A program made the translations under genes and the position numbers. Below the pieces are notes generated by a model, which was not told the origin of the DNA, did not search any database, and saw nothing but the letters and a program-made list of their open reading frames with translations. Positions 36,256 through 47,759 of a stretch of 64,000 nt of DNA are shown one piece after another; the first letter of the stretch is position 1, and every line of letters begins with the position of its first letter. The stretch comes from Loripinus fragilis (Eukaryota > Mollusca > Bivalvia > Lucinida > Lucinidae). The stretch is taken from the NCBI GenBank assembly GCA_964019695.1, contig OZ026519.1:25785213-25849212 (forward strand). The letters run 5' to 3'.

Positions 36256-36642
36256 CAGGGACCAAGCTGGCCCAGAATTTTAGGGAGAAGTGACTTCTCC
36301 CTGCAGGAAAATTAGGGAGAAGTGACTGCCACATAGGGAGAAGTTATAGCGCAAAATTACGGCATTTTCTGTCAGTTTAGAAGCAAATTAGCCATTACAC
36401 ATACTATTGCCATTTAATGGAAAGAGAAACATGATGCAGTGGTAGTAGATTGTCTGATAATGTCACCACAGCTTGCATTTGTGTGGTGACAGAATGAAGA
36501 TGAGTCTCCCTAAAAAAAAAAAAAAAATTTTTTTTTTTTTTTTTTTAGGGAGACTCCCACTTCTCCCTGGGTCCCATATAGGGCGAAATTTCGGCCCCTA
36601 GGGCGACTATTTCGCCCTATTCGCCCCCTAGCTTGGTCCCTG
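36256..36642. mobile_element. G: 387-bp element with CAGGGACCAAGCT ends
   Basis: A perfect 13-bp TIR, CAGGGACCAAGCT. The inside is repetitive (TTAGGGAGAAGTGAC units at the left; AGGGCGA..TTTCGCCCTA at the right). It holds a hairpin at 36502-36556: GAGTCTCCCT plus 16 A, then 19 T plus AGGGAGACTC. The CAGGG start recalls hAT-type MITEs, which is inference; the 8-bp flanks (TAGTGTAA, AGTGTTGA) are only similar. Confidence 0.75.
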
Positions 36643-36719
36643 AGTGTTGAATGGGTTTCTTAACTTTTATTGGTCCAGTAATCTACTTCGTGTATAAATG
36701 CCTACTTTAAGGTATCAAT

Positions 36720-36958
36720 TGAGCCATGATATGTGATTTCCAACAATGTGGCATTTTGATAAATGTAGACTCAGACGAGCCTGTGCAGCCTCCTTTTAAG
36801 CTTAGAAACTCCAAATGGTGTTCAGTCAGTAGCTTAACAATCATATAATATTCAAGCGACTAGCAAAGGCTCTGATCAGACTGCGCGTATGCGCAGGCTG
36901 ATCTGAGGCTTTGCTGGTTGCACATACCACATTGTTGGAAATCTTATGCACTGGCTCA
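36720..36958 (-). mobile_element. C-family TIR element, copy 3 (inverted orientation)
   Basis: TGAGCCATGATATGTGATTT, CCAACAATGTGG at the left and CCACATTGTTGGAAATCTTA, TGCACTGGCTCA at the right. The inside carries the reverse complement of copies 1, 2, 4 and 5. Confidence 0.85.
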
Positions 36959-37067
36959 AATGGTTATTTTTGGATGGATACAGTGGGGCGAAGATTTCAC
37001 ATTCTATGATCATTGTCAATGTGATATATTCATGTACATGGTTATGTCTGTTTAACTCTTTAAGAGA

Positions 37068-37165
37068 AATAGTAAGTATGATCAGGAAATAGCACAAGCA
37101 CAAATTGCAGACAAACCCATGGCCACGTGAGGAAAAGCCACACATCAATCACCGGACACCAGGAA
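37068..37165 (-). repeat. R2 copy, short
   Basis: AGTAAGTATGATCAGGAAAT, AAATTGCAGACAAACCCATG, GTGAGGAAAAGCCACAC, ending ACACCAGG. Confidence 0.7.
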
Positions 37166-37484
37166 ACCTGGTTACCGGTTTTTGCCCTTTTTATAGGTCA
37201 TGTTACTATATATTCTGAATAAACCAGGCACTGACCATGTTTTTAAGTTATTTGATAACTAGAAAAATTGTATATCTTGGATGATTTATGGATACTATAA
37301 CTAGAACTTGTGTTCATTAAATATATGTACTGTGACATATGCTTTTTCATAAAGGAGACACTGCACCAATATTCTTGTAAATACTTTTTATTCTAAATTC
37401 CTTCATAATTTCATCTTGACTATTGACTAACCAAGTTTTAAGGATGCAGCTCTTATAATCTATGAGCTATCTTACAAACAAGTA

Positions 37485-37670
37485 CAGTAAACCTGTCTTA
37501 AGCGACTACTCAAAAATAAGGCGAAAAATGGGGTTTAAGACTTTTTATTGCTTATTGCAGGTCAAACGTATTGCATTCTGCAATATGTTCGACCTTCATT
37601 AAGCTACCATTTGTCATTAAGAATTTGTTTTGTCTATTTTTGAGTGGTCGCTTAAGACGTGTTTACTGTA
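37485..37670. mobile_element. D-family element, copy 6
   Basis: CAGTAAACCTGTCTTAAGCG and the mirror CGCTTAAGACGTGTTTACTG; centre ACGTATTGCATTCTGCAATA. Confidence 0.8.
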
Positions 37671-37744
37671 ATGCATGATATAAGGACTGATAGACACTTT
37701 GCTCCTCGTTGTAAAAATATCTAATGTTTTAGTGTAGGGAAGAA

Positions 37745-37958
37745 GGCAAAGATCAGGAATCGATACAATCAAGCAACACACCTGACCCAGGATACCGTAG
37801 GGGAAAGTGACAATTACGCAAGAAAACATACAGGAGAGCCAAGAAGTCAGCCTTTTCCCAGCAGGGACGATATAGCAAAGACAAACACAAAATAAAAAAG
37901 ATCCACAAAAGAAGTACCGCCTTGGAATGGTCAGTAAGAAAATTACTGGAGGGCTTGA
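37745..37958 (-). repeat. R1 copy, diverged
   Basis: GGCAAAGATCAGGAATCGAT, CACACCTGACCCAGGATACC, then AAAGAAGTACCGCCTTGGAA, TGGTCAGTAAG. Internal deletions compared with 45670-45925. Confidence 0.7.
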
Positions 37959-38259
37959 ACTAGTTTCACGGTACCAACCTCACCCTTAAGAGACCTCGTG
38001 ATACTATTGAGCGCAATATTTTAAGTATAAAATTTACACTTAGATAATGAATTATCTTTTTAAAGTATGCAATTTACCTTAAATGAAATATAACAATTTC
38101 AAGGACATAGTTATTGTTTATCATCAATATTGAATGACAACATCTGAGTTTTACGTGAAAGAGACATGATATACATATTATGTTCTTTCCTAAATCTAAA
38201 CAATTTGATAACTACTATCATGAGTGATTGTTTTGTCCGTGCTGAACCGTATTTTTACA

Positions 38260-39286
38260 GAATCTACCTCCCTCCAGGAATCAATAAATCAAATATTAGT
38301 TTGCATACGTCTATGTTCGTTTCTTATTGTAATCTTGTCGTCGAAGACATTCTGCCCATCCATCAAATTACTCCAAGCAAGCAGCAGAATAACTGCATTT
38401 ATGACCCAAATAAATCATTGAGATTCGAAAATCAATTAAATCCTACTAATACCAAAGGTGACGATAGGACATTTACTAATCATTCTCAATCCCTATACAG
38501 GCCATTCATGAAATCCTCCATGCAATAAAACCCTCACAGCAAGCATCTCTAAACGTTACCACTAACGCATGACTCCCCAGCGAGGGGCCTTTCTTTGCTC
38601 GATATATTAGTTGGGCATCTGCGCAAAGCAGTACAATAACTCTGGCGACATCAAAGCCGATCGACAATGATCGCTAATAGAAAACTGTTTCAAAACGTAA
38701 GGGATATTATATTTATCGTATTTGGTGAGAAAATAGCCGCATTCACTCTAAACACACTGATTTAGGAAAATTAAACAAATATGATGCATTCAACTGTAGT
38801 CAATTGATTTGAAGGCTCTTAGTATGCCAACGTATATTCCAAGCATAAAGAGCCTCAAATAGAGGAAAATAAGTTAGTTTTTGAAATAGTTTGATAAAAT
38901 TCTTTTTTCAGTAATTAAATCATCGAACAGAAGCGGAAATCGAATATGAATAATCATTTGTGTAATATAAATGAAGCAGTTAAGGCAGTGATTCGTTTAC
39001 GTCTAGCATTTAACAAAGATCAGACGCCATACAATCGAATGGCCTTTCTCTTTTAGAATCGGGCACGTAGAAACGTAGTAAACTGGTAGGTGTTTTTGCT
39101 TGATTTGATGATTTACGACACAGTCAACAATATTGTCGTCATGTTGGGAACCTTTGTATATTGGAAAGCCCTTAATGGGTAATTTACAATAACTCTGGTG
39201 AGATCACAGCCAATCGACAATGATCGCTAATAGACAACTGTTTCAAAAAGCATCTACCTCCCTACAGGAATCAATAAATACAATCT
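38260..39286. repeat. rearranged local duplication
   Basis: AATAACTCTGGCGACATCAA..GACAATGATCGCTAATAGA at 38634-38696 recurs at 39188-39250. ATCTACCTCCCT(C/A)CAGGAAT at about 38262 recurs at about 39250-39275, where it now directly follows the first block. The 120-codon frame at 38166-38528 covers part of this region and is unrecognised. Confidence 0.7.
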
Positions 39287-39292
39287 TCAGGC

Positions 39293-39700
39293 ATATGTGG
39301 ATCCAGAAAGTTTTGTTAGAGGGGGTCCAACTTTGACAACGCTTTTTGTTTGTTGTTGATTTTTTTTAGTTGATGATGCGACAGAGAAACCAAATACCAC
39401 TATCACTATAAGCAGGGCATCATTAGCCTACCAGTGAAACGCCATTTTTTAGTTGATGATGCGAGAGAGGGTCCTAATACCACTATCACTATAAACAGGC
39501 CATCGTCGGCCCACCAGCGAAACGCCATTTAAATGGCGTTTCGCTGGTGTACCGATGATGGCCCAACATTGAATGCTGGCTTGGTAGCTTTGTGATTTTT
39601 CAGGGGATCCGGACCAGTATTGCAAAGGAACCCTATATTTTGTGATTTTCAAAGGGGTGGGGGTCCAGACCCCTGTCCCCCTCTGGATCCGCCCTTGTCA
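39293..39700. mobile_element. F-family foldback element, copy 1
   Basis: TGTGGATCCAGAAAGTTTTG at the left, CCTCTGGATCCGCCC at the right. Centre 39512-39549 is a loopless 38-bp perfect palindrome with arms CACCAGCGAAACGCCATTT, and the arms extend outward as GGCCATC(G/A)TCGG. The opposite half matches 63449-63737 in reverse complement. Confidence 0.8.
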
Positions 39701-39804
39701 GTGACTGTAGAATGTCTTAATTTCTAACATGTGATATCTAGATATGTACACTGAATCACACCTGGTCCATTGCATCATACCAGAAAGAAGAATACATAAG
39801 TATA

Positions 39805-40940
39805 CTTAAGGAATAAAGAAACGCAACAGACAAAAATATAATTTTTGCATGTTTAAATGACTGTCTGGTGAAATCTCTTTTGAAAATTTCGTATTGAGTA
39901 TTTATAGCATGTGATGAAATACCAAAACGTCATTTTAACGCTACATTTTACGCTACAGAATGAAAACAAATGAAAATGTAAAATGTGACGTTAACGTCAG
40001 AATAAAGATCAAGAAACCCCGTCTTTTCCATGTTTGGTTATTTTTCGTCGACTTGACAATGTGCAAATTAAACAAACGTCCAATCATATTCGTAATGCAG
40101 TCAAATATTGCGTCAAAACACGCTACTTGAATGACAAGATACACAATGGTAGTGAATAAACGATAAACGTCACTTAGAGCCGCCGGGTTTGGGTCGCTGG
40201 TGAATATACGGGATAAGATAAACCTAGAGACATCAGAACATGTTTTTTTGGGAAAAACTGATTTTTCAGATACCGTAGAAATATACTGGTAAGGTGTTTA
40301 TATTGACGTTAGCCAAACAAAACACGGCGCAATGCAAGAGAAAAAAATCTGATTACATGCCGAGAGCGGTCACCAAACTTGTTAACTGTAACCTAAACTT
40401 TGTCATTGAACCATTTTATTATTAGAAAAACACACACACATCATGGAAACCATGAAAACGTAGGATATCAAATTTTGACGTCAGAGATTGAGTTTTTTGA
40501 CGTCTGAAGATCTCAAGTCATAATTATTGAACAAAACGTCCTTGTAATGAATAAATCTCAAGCAGAAAAGAAAGTTTACGCGTTTCACGCAGTATTCAGA
40601 GTTGACGTTAATGACGTTAAGCCGTTTCAAAATCCTACAGAAACGTCGCCATTTGATCATTTCCTTGATCCGCAATCTATGCCAAGACTTTTTAAAACAA
40701 TAAACCGATGGTTAATTCAAACTTTGCTTTTATTGACCCTTTTTCGGCAGTTTACTACGGGGGTCAGGCTGGTTACGCGCTTACCAGAATGATTACGTAA
40801 TCGATAATTACGTTGAACCTGCTGTAATTTGACAGGCACATTCTGCTCCTATGGATAAATATCATTTGCACAAAAAACTTGCATCATATTGTATGCTTAC
40901 AATGACTCGAAGTGTTTGTTGCGTTTCTTTATTCCTTAAG
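39805..40940. mobile_element. P: 1.1-kb inverted-repeat element beside the paired-box exon
   Basis: The left end CTTAAGGAATAAAGAAACGC is mirrored by the right end GCGTTTCTTTATTCCTTAAG, and the match continues inward as AACA(G/A)ACA. TA lies outside both ends, as in Tc1/mariner-type insertions. No transposase frame is visible; the longest frame (81 codons at 40547-40792) has no recognisable motif, so it is probably non-autonomous. It is unusually rich in ACGTC/GACGT words (see findings). The right end is 70 bp from the donor of the paired-box exon. Confidence 0.8.
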
Positions 40941-41009
40941 TATATATTTTCAGGATTAAAATATTCCAAAAAGATGAACAGAAGCCTGAACTAAGAAAAG
41001 CATACTTAC

Positions 41010-41356
41010 ACTTGGAATATTTTCCTGATTACATACACCATCAGATAGTAATCTGTCTCTGATTTCCCATGCAAATATTGAGGGACATTCTCTTTTATAT
41101 TGCGCCACTCTACTAACTACATCATTGGTAGCCACCCTGGGTTTACTTCCACCTATTGCACGTGGCCTGATTGAACCAGTCTCGTAATAACGTCCAAGAA
41201 TTTTGCTCACACAGCCGTTAGATACTTGAAGAATTCTTGATATATCACACGGTCGGGCACCACTGTGTGCGAGCTCTACTATGCGTTGTCTAGTCGAGTC
41301 AGGGAGAGGGCGTCCATTGACAAACATACCTCCCAGTTGATTAATACCACTGTGGC
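41010..41356 (-). CDS. Pax6: Pax6 exon: most of the paired domain
   Basis: The exon is 347 nt, with acceptor TTATCTTTCAG and donor CCAAGT|GTAAGT. It encodes residues 25-140. Reading begins (G)[14 protein letters not shown] and contains [20 protein letters not shown], then [19 protein letters not shown], the helix-turn-helix of the N-terminal PAI subdomain. I42, Q44 and N47 are the residues that give Pax6 its DNA preference. The RED subdomain starts with [12 protein letters not shown] and runs into [15 protein letters not shown]. The exon ends NIPS, and the next resumes [12 protein letters not shown], the junction region used in vertebrate PAX6. No stop or frameshift is seen. A 1.1 kb inverted-repeat element ends 70 bp downstream of the donor. 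Confidence 0.98.
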
Positions 41357-41922
41357 CTGAAAGATAAGATGGAATCTATAAACTAAATAGAATTAAGAAC
41401 ATCTAAATTAAGAACATCGCAAGATGTCATATACATAGATAGTATTCACCGTGTGCTGTGGGTGTTCACTGTGTGCTGTAACAGAGTGTCACAGAAAAGT
41501 GTCATGATGTTTAGGTGCTTTATGTTTCAGTCAACATTTTTTCAGCCATGCTGGGATGCTTTTCTGTCTTACTGGGTTGAACCAGTATAAAGCATCGGAT
41601 CGTCTTGCATCCGCCGGCAGTGAGACATGAAGTAGCCCATTACGCGACATAGTAGAGGTCTAAATTTTGTATACATTGTTCAAAGGAGTTTGTGTATAGT
41701 ATAGATAATGTTGGAACACGATGTCATGTAATAAAATATTGCAATATAGACAGTGCTCCAGCATGCTAAATACAGATATTATTCATAATATACTCCTTAT
41801 GTTGTGCTAGGATGTCACAATTAAGACAATGGTCATACTTTCTTTTCAAAAGATGGAATGTCAGGCTGTTACAGTATTGACAGTATTCAAAAGATGCTAC
41901 GTCAGCATAATATTGTAGATAA

Positions 41923-42105
41923 AGTAAAACCTGTGTGAAACGGCCACTCCCCCCAAAAAATGGTTTTCCAGACCAATTATCGCTTAATGCAGGTCAAAAG
42001 TATTGCAGAATGCTCCAAGTATTTTCGACCTTCATAAAGCAGTCTATTGTTACTAAGGTCTTTGTTTTGCCTTTTTGAGTGGTTGTTTTACACAGGTTTT
42101 ATTGT
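41923..42105. mobile_element. D-family element, copy 7
   Basis: AGTAAAACCTGTGTGAAACG, GCCACTCCCC; right arm GAGTGGTTGTTTTACACAGG, TTTTATTGTA. In the Pax6 intron upstream of the paired exon. Confidence 0.75.
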
Positions 42106-43785
42106 ATATGCGGATGATGTTGTATGATAATGGAGTATAGAGGGTGTTTAAAGGATGTATTTTGTTGAGTCAATGTGCTAAGGTAGAGTGCATGTTCAAA
42201 GTTATATTTGCTGTGTCATGATGCTAACGTAGACTTGACATTTGTATCTTCATAAAAATTCAACCTTGCTGAGGATATGCCACTATAATGGCAAATGATT
42301 TCCAGTAAAAATGAAATTGATACAAGGCATATGACACAAAATATGTTTAATAGATCGAAACGTTATATGAATTATAGATGAAGAGTATGCTTATAGTATA
42401 ACTGAGCTGCTTTATGATAATACAAACAAATTGGCATTTGTGGCCAGTTAAACTCAGCCTGTTTTCACAGCGTGCTACATGAGTAAAAATCAAAATCTAA
42501 TACAGAAAGGAAGTGTGGTAAAGATAAACAAGATATGCCACACTAACGTAACAAATGCTCCAAAAGGAAACGGTCTAGCATAAGACACGTAAAATTTAAA
42601 AATCTTTAATTAATTATTTGAACATAAAAAATAAAGAGACACCACAAATATACACATACCCACCCACTCCCTCTCCCCCCTCCCACAAACCCATCAAAGC
42701 AAGTATACAAATCGCAAGGCACGGAAAATAGTTTCCCTATTCCTTTTCTTCGATAATTGCAAATGAGGCGGTTATGACGTCACAATCTCACAAATAGGAT
42801 GACCTTCATTAGAGAAAATATGGTAAATTCAAATGCATGTATCGTCTAAATACACCTTGGTAAAAAATACAGCACATTTCTTGACTGGTTACACTCTTGT
42901 CTTTTAACACTCATTTATTAATTGGTGAGTGTTTCCTTTAACATTACATATTAGAGTGACATTGACAAAAGCAGTTGTTCTTGCAACTTTGTTCCAGCAA
43001 ATGTCTTGGTAGTAAATGTATGCCAGACATGAAAATTCCATCTTGCGTGAGCATAAGTTAACATGCTTTGATTTAAAGCCTGCACTGGAGTCATGAAGAA
43101 GAAAAAAGGATCCTTCGACCGCATGCAATAGAAGTTTAATACTACCTATCAAGTTTGTCACTACCAATTTCACCAAATGGCCTTTTATCAGATGGTGGAC
43201 TAATCAGGGTCTAATCAGCCATGTTCGAATGCGCAGGCTGATCTGGTCGTGGGTTATACGTACAGGCTCGAAAGGCATTTCTCACAAGTTCAGGGTTAGA
43301 TTTGCTTTCAAAAGTTTTATATTAAATGAATGAATGAATCAATACTTCGATTCTTATTCTGCAACTGTGGAAAATATAGGAACTTTTAATGATAAGAAGT
43401 ATGTACACTCTAAAAGCTAAAATACTCAGATAGATTTGTAAATCAGGGGTAATACTGCTACTCGATGTGTAATGTCTTTTGAAACCTGCGTCGATGAGTT
43501 GGATGTTCGGTATGATGGCAAGATCTTTCACCATGCTCAGGTATAATGGGCTTTTCTCTTGGGACTGGTATATACTTTATGAAATGAAGAAAATTTATAA
43601 ATGCAGCATTGAAGGCAATGATTTGAGTCTAGTTTACAAGCACCATACCGAAGGACTGCAAGCCCTGGAGTAGCAGAACGGACAACATCGAAAACGAAAT
43701 AGGCGGCGACAGGGTAAGGTACATCACTACGCTAAAATACCTACTTGTGTTATAAACTGAAGATTTTTTAATAAAAACATGCCGA

Positions 43786-43786
<1 letters not shown>
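42106..43786. other. Pax6 intron, no recognised gene
   Basis: A pyrimidine-rich tract lies at 42655-42690. 43165-43290 contains GAATGCGCAGGCTGATCTGG and GTACAGGCTCG, a possible worn C-family piece. The remainder is unassigned. Confidence 0.5.
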
Positions 43787-43849
<63 letters not shown>

Positions 43850-43870
43850 TGTGCACGCGCGCGCGTGTGT
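43787..43870. repeat. (TG)n microsatellite
   Basis: About 60 bp of uninterrupted TG from 43787, then CTTGTGCACGCGCGCGCGTG and more TG. The poly-(His-Thr) frame on the other strand is a by-product. Confidence 0.95.
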
Positions 43871-44122
43871 GTGCACTCGAAATACAGTTTGTAAGTACTT
43901 ATACATGTAAGAGGAATCTCAATGAGGCGATTCTAATTTAAACCACCCAGTTTTACTTTACAAAAGTGCCATTTAGTGGCCTGCATCAGATGGACCAATT
44001 ATGGAATAAATATAAACGCTCTTTGCATGCTGGGTAATGTTTCATGTTTTTGTGGTCGTCTGCTGACTTTATTCAAAATTAACCTTTTTCCAAAAAAATC
44101 TTTCAGGAACACTATCAGTGTT

Positions 44123-44185
44123 AAACAGTTTGAATCCAGATCAGGTCCGACAGTCTGTCGGACCTGATCTGGGTCCAAACTGTTT
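44123..44185. repeat. H-family foldback, copy 2
   Basis: AAACAGTTTGAAT and GTCCAAACTGTTT outside; the inner arms CCAGATCAGGTCCGACAG and mirror are perfect (18 bp) around a single T. Confidence 0.9.
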
Positions 44186-44324
44186 GCAAAGGTTATCACC
44201 AGACGACAAAAGTCGCGCACTAGCAAGGAGAGTGCAAATCTTGACTGCAACACTGAGAAGAAAATGTTTGTGATAAGTTAATTGATATTTTGGGAAATTA
44301 GTTTTAAGATACCATGAATTATCA

Positions 44325-44425
44325 AAGTAAGAAAGATGGCAAAGACCAGGAATCGATACAATCAAGCACAACACCTGACCCAGGATACCAAGGGGAAAGT
44401 GACAAATTCACAATTAGACATCACA
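44325..44425 (-). repeat. R1 copy, truncated
   Basis: AGTAAGAAAGATGGCAAAGA, CCAGGAATCGATACAATCAA, ending near AATTCACAATTAGACATCAC. Truncated at nearly the same point as the copy at 27883-27986. Confidence 0.75.
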
Positions 44426-45349
44426 AGCCTTTTTATTTACAAAATGTGAAAATGTCGTATGCTGCAAGATGAAGGTGGCGCTATTAGCGTTTATAATGTT
44501 AACTTTTACTTCAAAGAAACTAAGAGCAGCCAATATATACCGGGAGTCACTTTCTCCGATCGCATTCGACATTCCAGAGGTGGGAAAATTTGTTATCAAA
44601 AACAGTTTAAGGATAATTATTCAAATTATGACAAATATTTCAATACCATACCCTGTTGGTGTCCCTCCCTAAACGTCTTAATCAGTTTTCATGTTTGTGC
44701 CACTCAATAAGCGGCAAAGATCAAAGTAACGCGGTTCCGCTTCGAATACCACGTGAGGAGTTAGCCAGCTTCGATGTTCGCTTTGTATGGTAAACACGTA
44801 CCATAGCAGTTTTAATACCGATTACGTGTTTATACATGATTGTGCAAAGCGTGCTTGAGACAAAAGTAATCAGATTTCCTCGAAAATAACATCAGATACT
44901 ATTCGCTCCCAAAATTACAAAACCGCGATAAAACCAATTTAGCAAATCATAGGTTTTTCCTGTAGTCAAAAAATATTTCCTTAAAAAATGACCCCATGTT
45001 TTCACTTAAAACATATAGGAACGAAATCTGAAGTAGGCATTGGGTAAAATGCTGTATAGCAGAGGTTTCTTTTCACTAAATACATTTGTATCAATTTATT
45101 GTTGATTGGTAAAGGAGCGATTAATAAGCGATTAATCGGAGAGACGCTTCAAATGGGACTAAAACTGACATTAAGGGAAACAACTTTCCCTCTATTTCAT
45201 TTCTAGAATGTCCATCACACAGACTTGATGAAAAGAATGGTGTAATCCTAATTTTTCTCATGTTGTACTTAAACCCGGAATGAAAAGTGGTTTTGTGTTT
45301 AAAATTTCAGATTTTGTCTCGTTGACTCTTGCTCACCCTTATCAGGCCA

Positions 45350-45546
45350 GAGGTTATGAAACTTTTTTTATGCTCAACTCAATTGAGCATAAATTTCCAA
45401 CTGCTCATAAAACTCTTAAATGCCGAAAAATAAAGACTTTTCTAACTTTCAAACTCTCAGAGATTGTATTTTTAATGCTAATAAATTGTTGTTATTTTAA
45501 CATTTATGGGCATGATAAAATTCATGTTCATTTGAATTTAGCATGA
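45350..45546. mobile_element. I-family foldback, copy 2
   Basis: TTATGCTCAACTCAATTGAG, CATAAATTTCCAACTGCTCA, CAAACTCTCAGAGATTG, right part GGGCATGATAAAATTCATG and TTGAATTTAGCATGA. Confidence 0.6.
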
Positions 45547-45669
45547 ATAGTTCTTCATTACCTTCAAGCCAGGTTGATTTATATGAATTTCAACGTTCTA
45601 CCTCAAGATTGGCTTTAACTGGATATGGAAATGGCATCGCTCATTGTCAGCACCGAAATGCCATTTTAA

Positions 45670-45935
45670 AAGTAAGTAAGGGTGCAAAGATCAGGAATGG
45701 ATACAATCAAGTACCACACCTGACCCAGGGTACCAATGGGAAAGTGACAAACTCACAGTTGGACACCACAAACGAGAACCAAGAGGTCAGCCCTTTCCCA
45801 GCAGGTGACCACAAGGCACATATAAACAGACGCTCACAAAGGCATAGCAAACACAAGACAGAAAAAACATTAAATATCCATAAAAGAAGTACCGCTTTGG
45901 AACGGTCAATAAAATATTTTACTGGAGGGCTTAAA
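45670..45935 (-). repeat. R1 copy, most complete
   Basis: AAGTAAGTAAGGGTGCAAAG, ATCAGGAATGGATACAATCA, through CCCTTTCCCAGCAGGTGACC to AAAGAAGTACCGCTTTGGAA, CGGTCAATAAAATATTTTAC, TGGAGGGCTT. The 151-codon frame at 45543-45998 spans this repeat and is not a protein I recognise; its middle is similar to the frame at 5827 only because both are R1. Confidence 0.75.
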
Positions 45936-45999
45936 CCATTTAAATGTGGTACAAGACATAGAGGATATCCAGGGACAGGAATAATGGAAGGAGATTAAA

Positions 46000-47200
46000 C
46001 CTATACATGTAAGTTGCCCCTCAGTGACATATTTGGTAGGCATTGGCAACAAGTCTCCTCCACGATAACTCAACATAATATAGGGTTCGGGTATCCTAAT
46101 GTACTCCCTCAGATCTGAGCCTTAATTATAGTTCGCCTTCATTTTACATCGGTAAACAGCCAGCCTTCTAGTAAATACTATATAATTATGACCATACGCT
46201 CTAATAAAATGAAATGAAATTTCACCTTATTGTTTTCACAAAACACTTGCACTTGGATTGTTGATAATAGCTGGGGTCAAATCGGGACACGTGTGGGGGA
46301 CGGGACAGAACTGATGGAACATGAAAGGAGTTCTGGTTTAATACCGGTGTAATTTTCAAAATAATATGATCAGATGGTGTGTCTCTATGATACCATATGA
46401 AATCCACAAGCCGCGCCCTCTTTTGAATTTTAGCGAATCCGACCTGATGATACACTTTATGACATATGCATACAAGTCTACAAAATGATTGTCAGTCGCA
46501 AAACGTAAATGTGGCGATATTTCGACGTACATGTAGTTGCGATTGCTGGGAGTTGGTCATGTCTTCTGACACACATGACTTCACGCGAGGTTGAAAGACT
46601 ATACATGTCTCTAATAAATGTACATGCTGACATGCCCAGCGTAGCCAGAGGTATCAGTTTGGTCTGAGCTCCTTTAATCTACACTTATACATCCATAATT
46701 TGTGTATGCGAGCAGCGAAAGCTCTTAATGAAAGCATCTGATTTGGTGTATTACTATGGAATATCTCTCGGTCATCTTTTGACAACCCTTTAAGCTTCAT
46801 TAAGATGAAATTTCAACTAATAGGGTTTGATAGAAGACATTTCCGGTTGTCCGCAATGCATCACGTTGAAAACCGCAGGTTCTGTCAGCATCCGAGACTG
46901 AACGAGACTTGAAGCCAAAGACTATCTGCCAGCTCATGAGAATTGGAATTTATCATTATGAAGCCATTCATGAAAGGCCCAGGCGATCCTACGCATCTGC
47001 ACAGTCTAGCATATTAGCCTGTTCCTTAACTGCTCGTTCTTAGCATAGAAGTAGATGAATATTCAGACAAAACGGCATAACTATAGATTTGCATGTAAGT
47101 TTGAAGAAAGCCTCAGCGCAAATACGAAAAGATAAATTTTCGCACGGGCTGGTGATTGAAGCTTATGACAATCTCCATGTGTATGTGGACTGGGACCTGG
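46000..47200. other. Pax6 intron, repeat-poor block
   Basis: No known gene or repeat. 46680-47180 has mixed composition and no long frame; see findings as a candidate regulatory region. Confidence 0.45.
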
Positions 47201-47207
47201 ATATTGA

Positions 47208-47274
47208 AACAGTGTAGATCCAAACCAGCTGGCTTCTATATAGAAGCTAGCTGATTAGGATCCACAATGTTTTC
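47208..47274. repeat. H-family foldback, copy 3
   Basis: AAACAGTGTAGATCC and GGATCCACAATGTTT outside, GCTTCTATATAGAAGC as a perfect core. Confidence 0.8.
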
Positions 47275-47759
47275 AATACATTTAACAAAAAGAACCATGC
47301 AAATGGACAGGCTTAAAGGCAGAAATGGTAACGAATGTGTCATAGGAAAATCAGCAGGAATAGGAAAATCAGCAGGATAAGAAGTGTACTTTCTACATCA
47401 TTGACGGCTATTTCCTCTGTGAAGGAAGAGAAGAAACAAGACACAGGAACACTGGCTTATCGAGGCATCAGAAAAGGTCACTAGATCAGAAGAACGTGTA
47501 CAAACAGAGGCTAAGTAACACATAAAGCCAAGCAACCATCAGAATCTTTTCATTGGTAGAGGTTTTATTTCGAAACCAGGTGCTAAGCTTCCAACCACAA
47601 ATCCAGGTCCATATACGGGGAACCACACTGATAGGAATGTCGAAGCTGTTTTCCCAGTAGCTACTGGGTTTGATTAGGTAGGGGGAAAGGGGCGTAAATA
47701 TATATTGCTGGCCAAATCATAACCATCGTGGTTTGAGGGATCTAATTCATGCATTAAGC

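Noticed and set aside
38166..38528. 120-codon frame as a gene
   Set aside because: Overlaps a local duplication, has two open frames on the same strand, and matches no known protein.
40547..40792. Transposase of element P
   Set aside because: 81 codons without helix-turn-helix or DDE motifs; the element appears non-autonomous.
43629..43856. His/Thr-repeat protein
   Set aside because: Translation of the TG microsatellite.
45543..45998. 151-codon frame as a gene
   Set aside because: Its central part is the R1 repeat, which also opens a frame at 5827. No domain is present.
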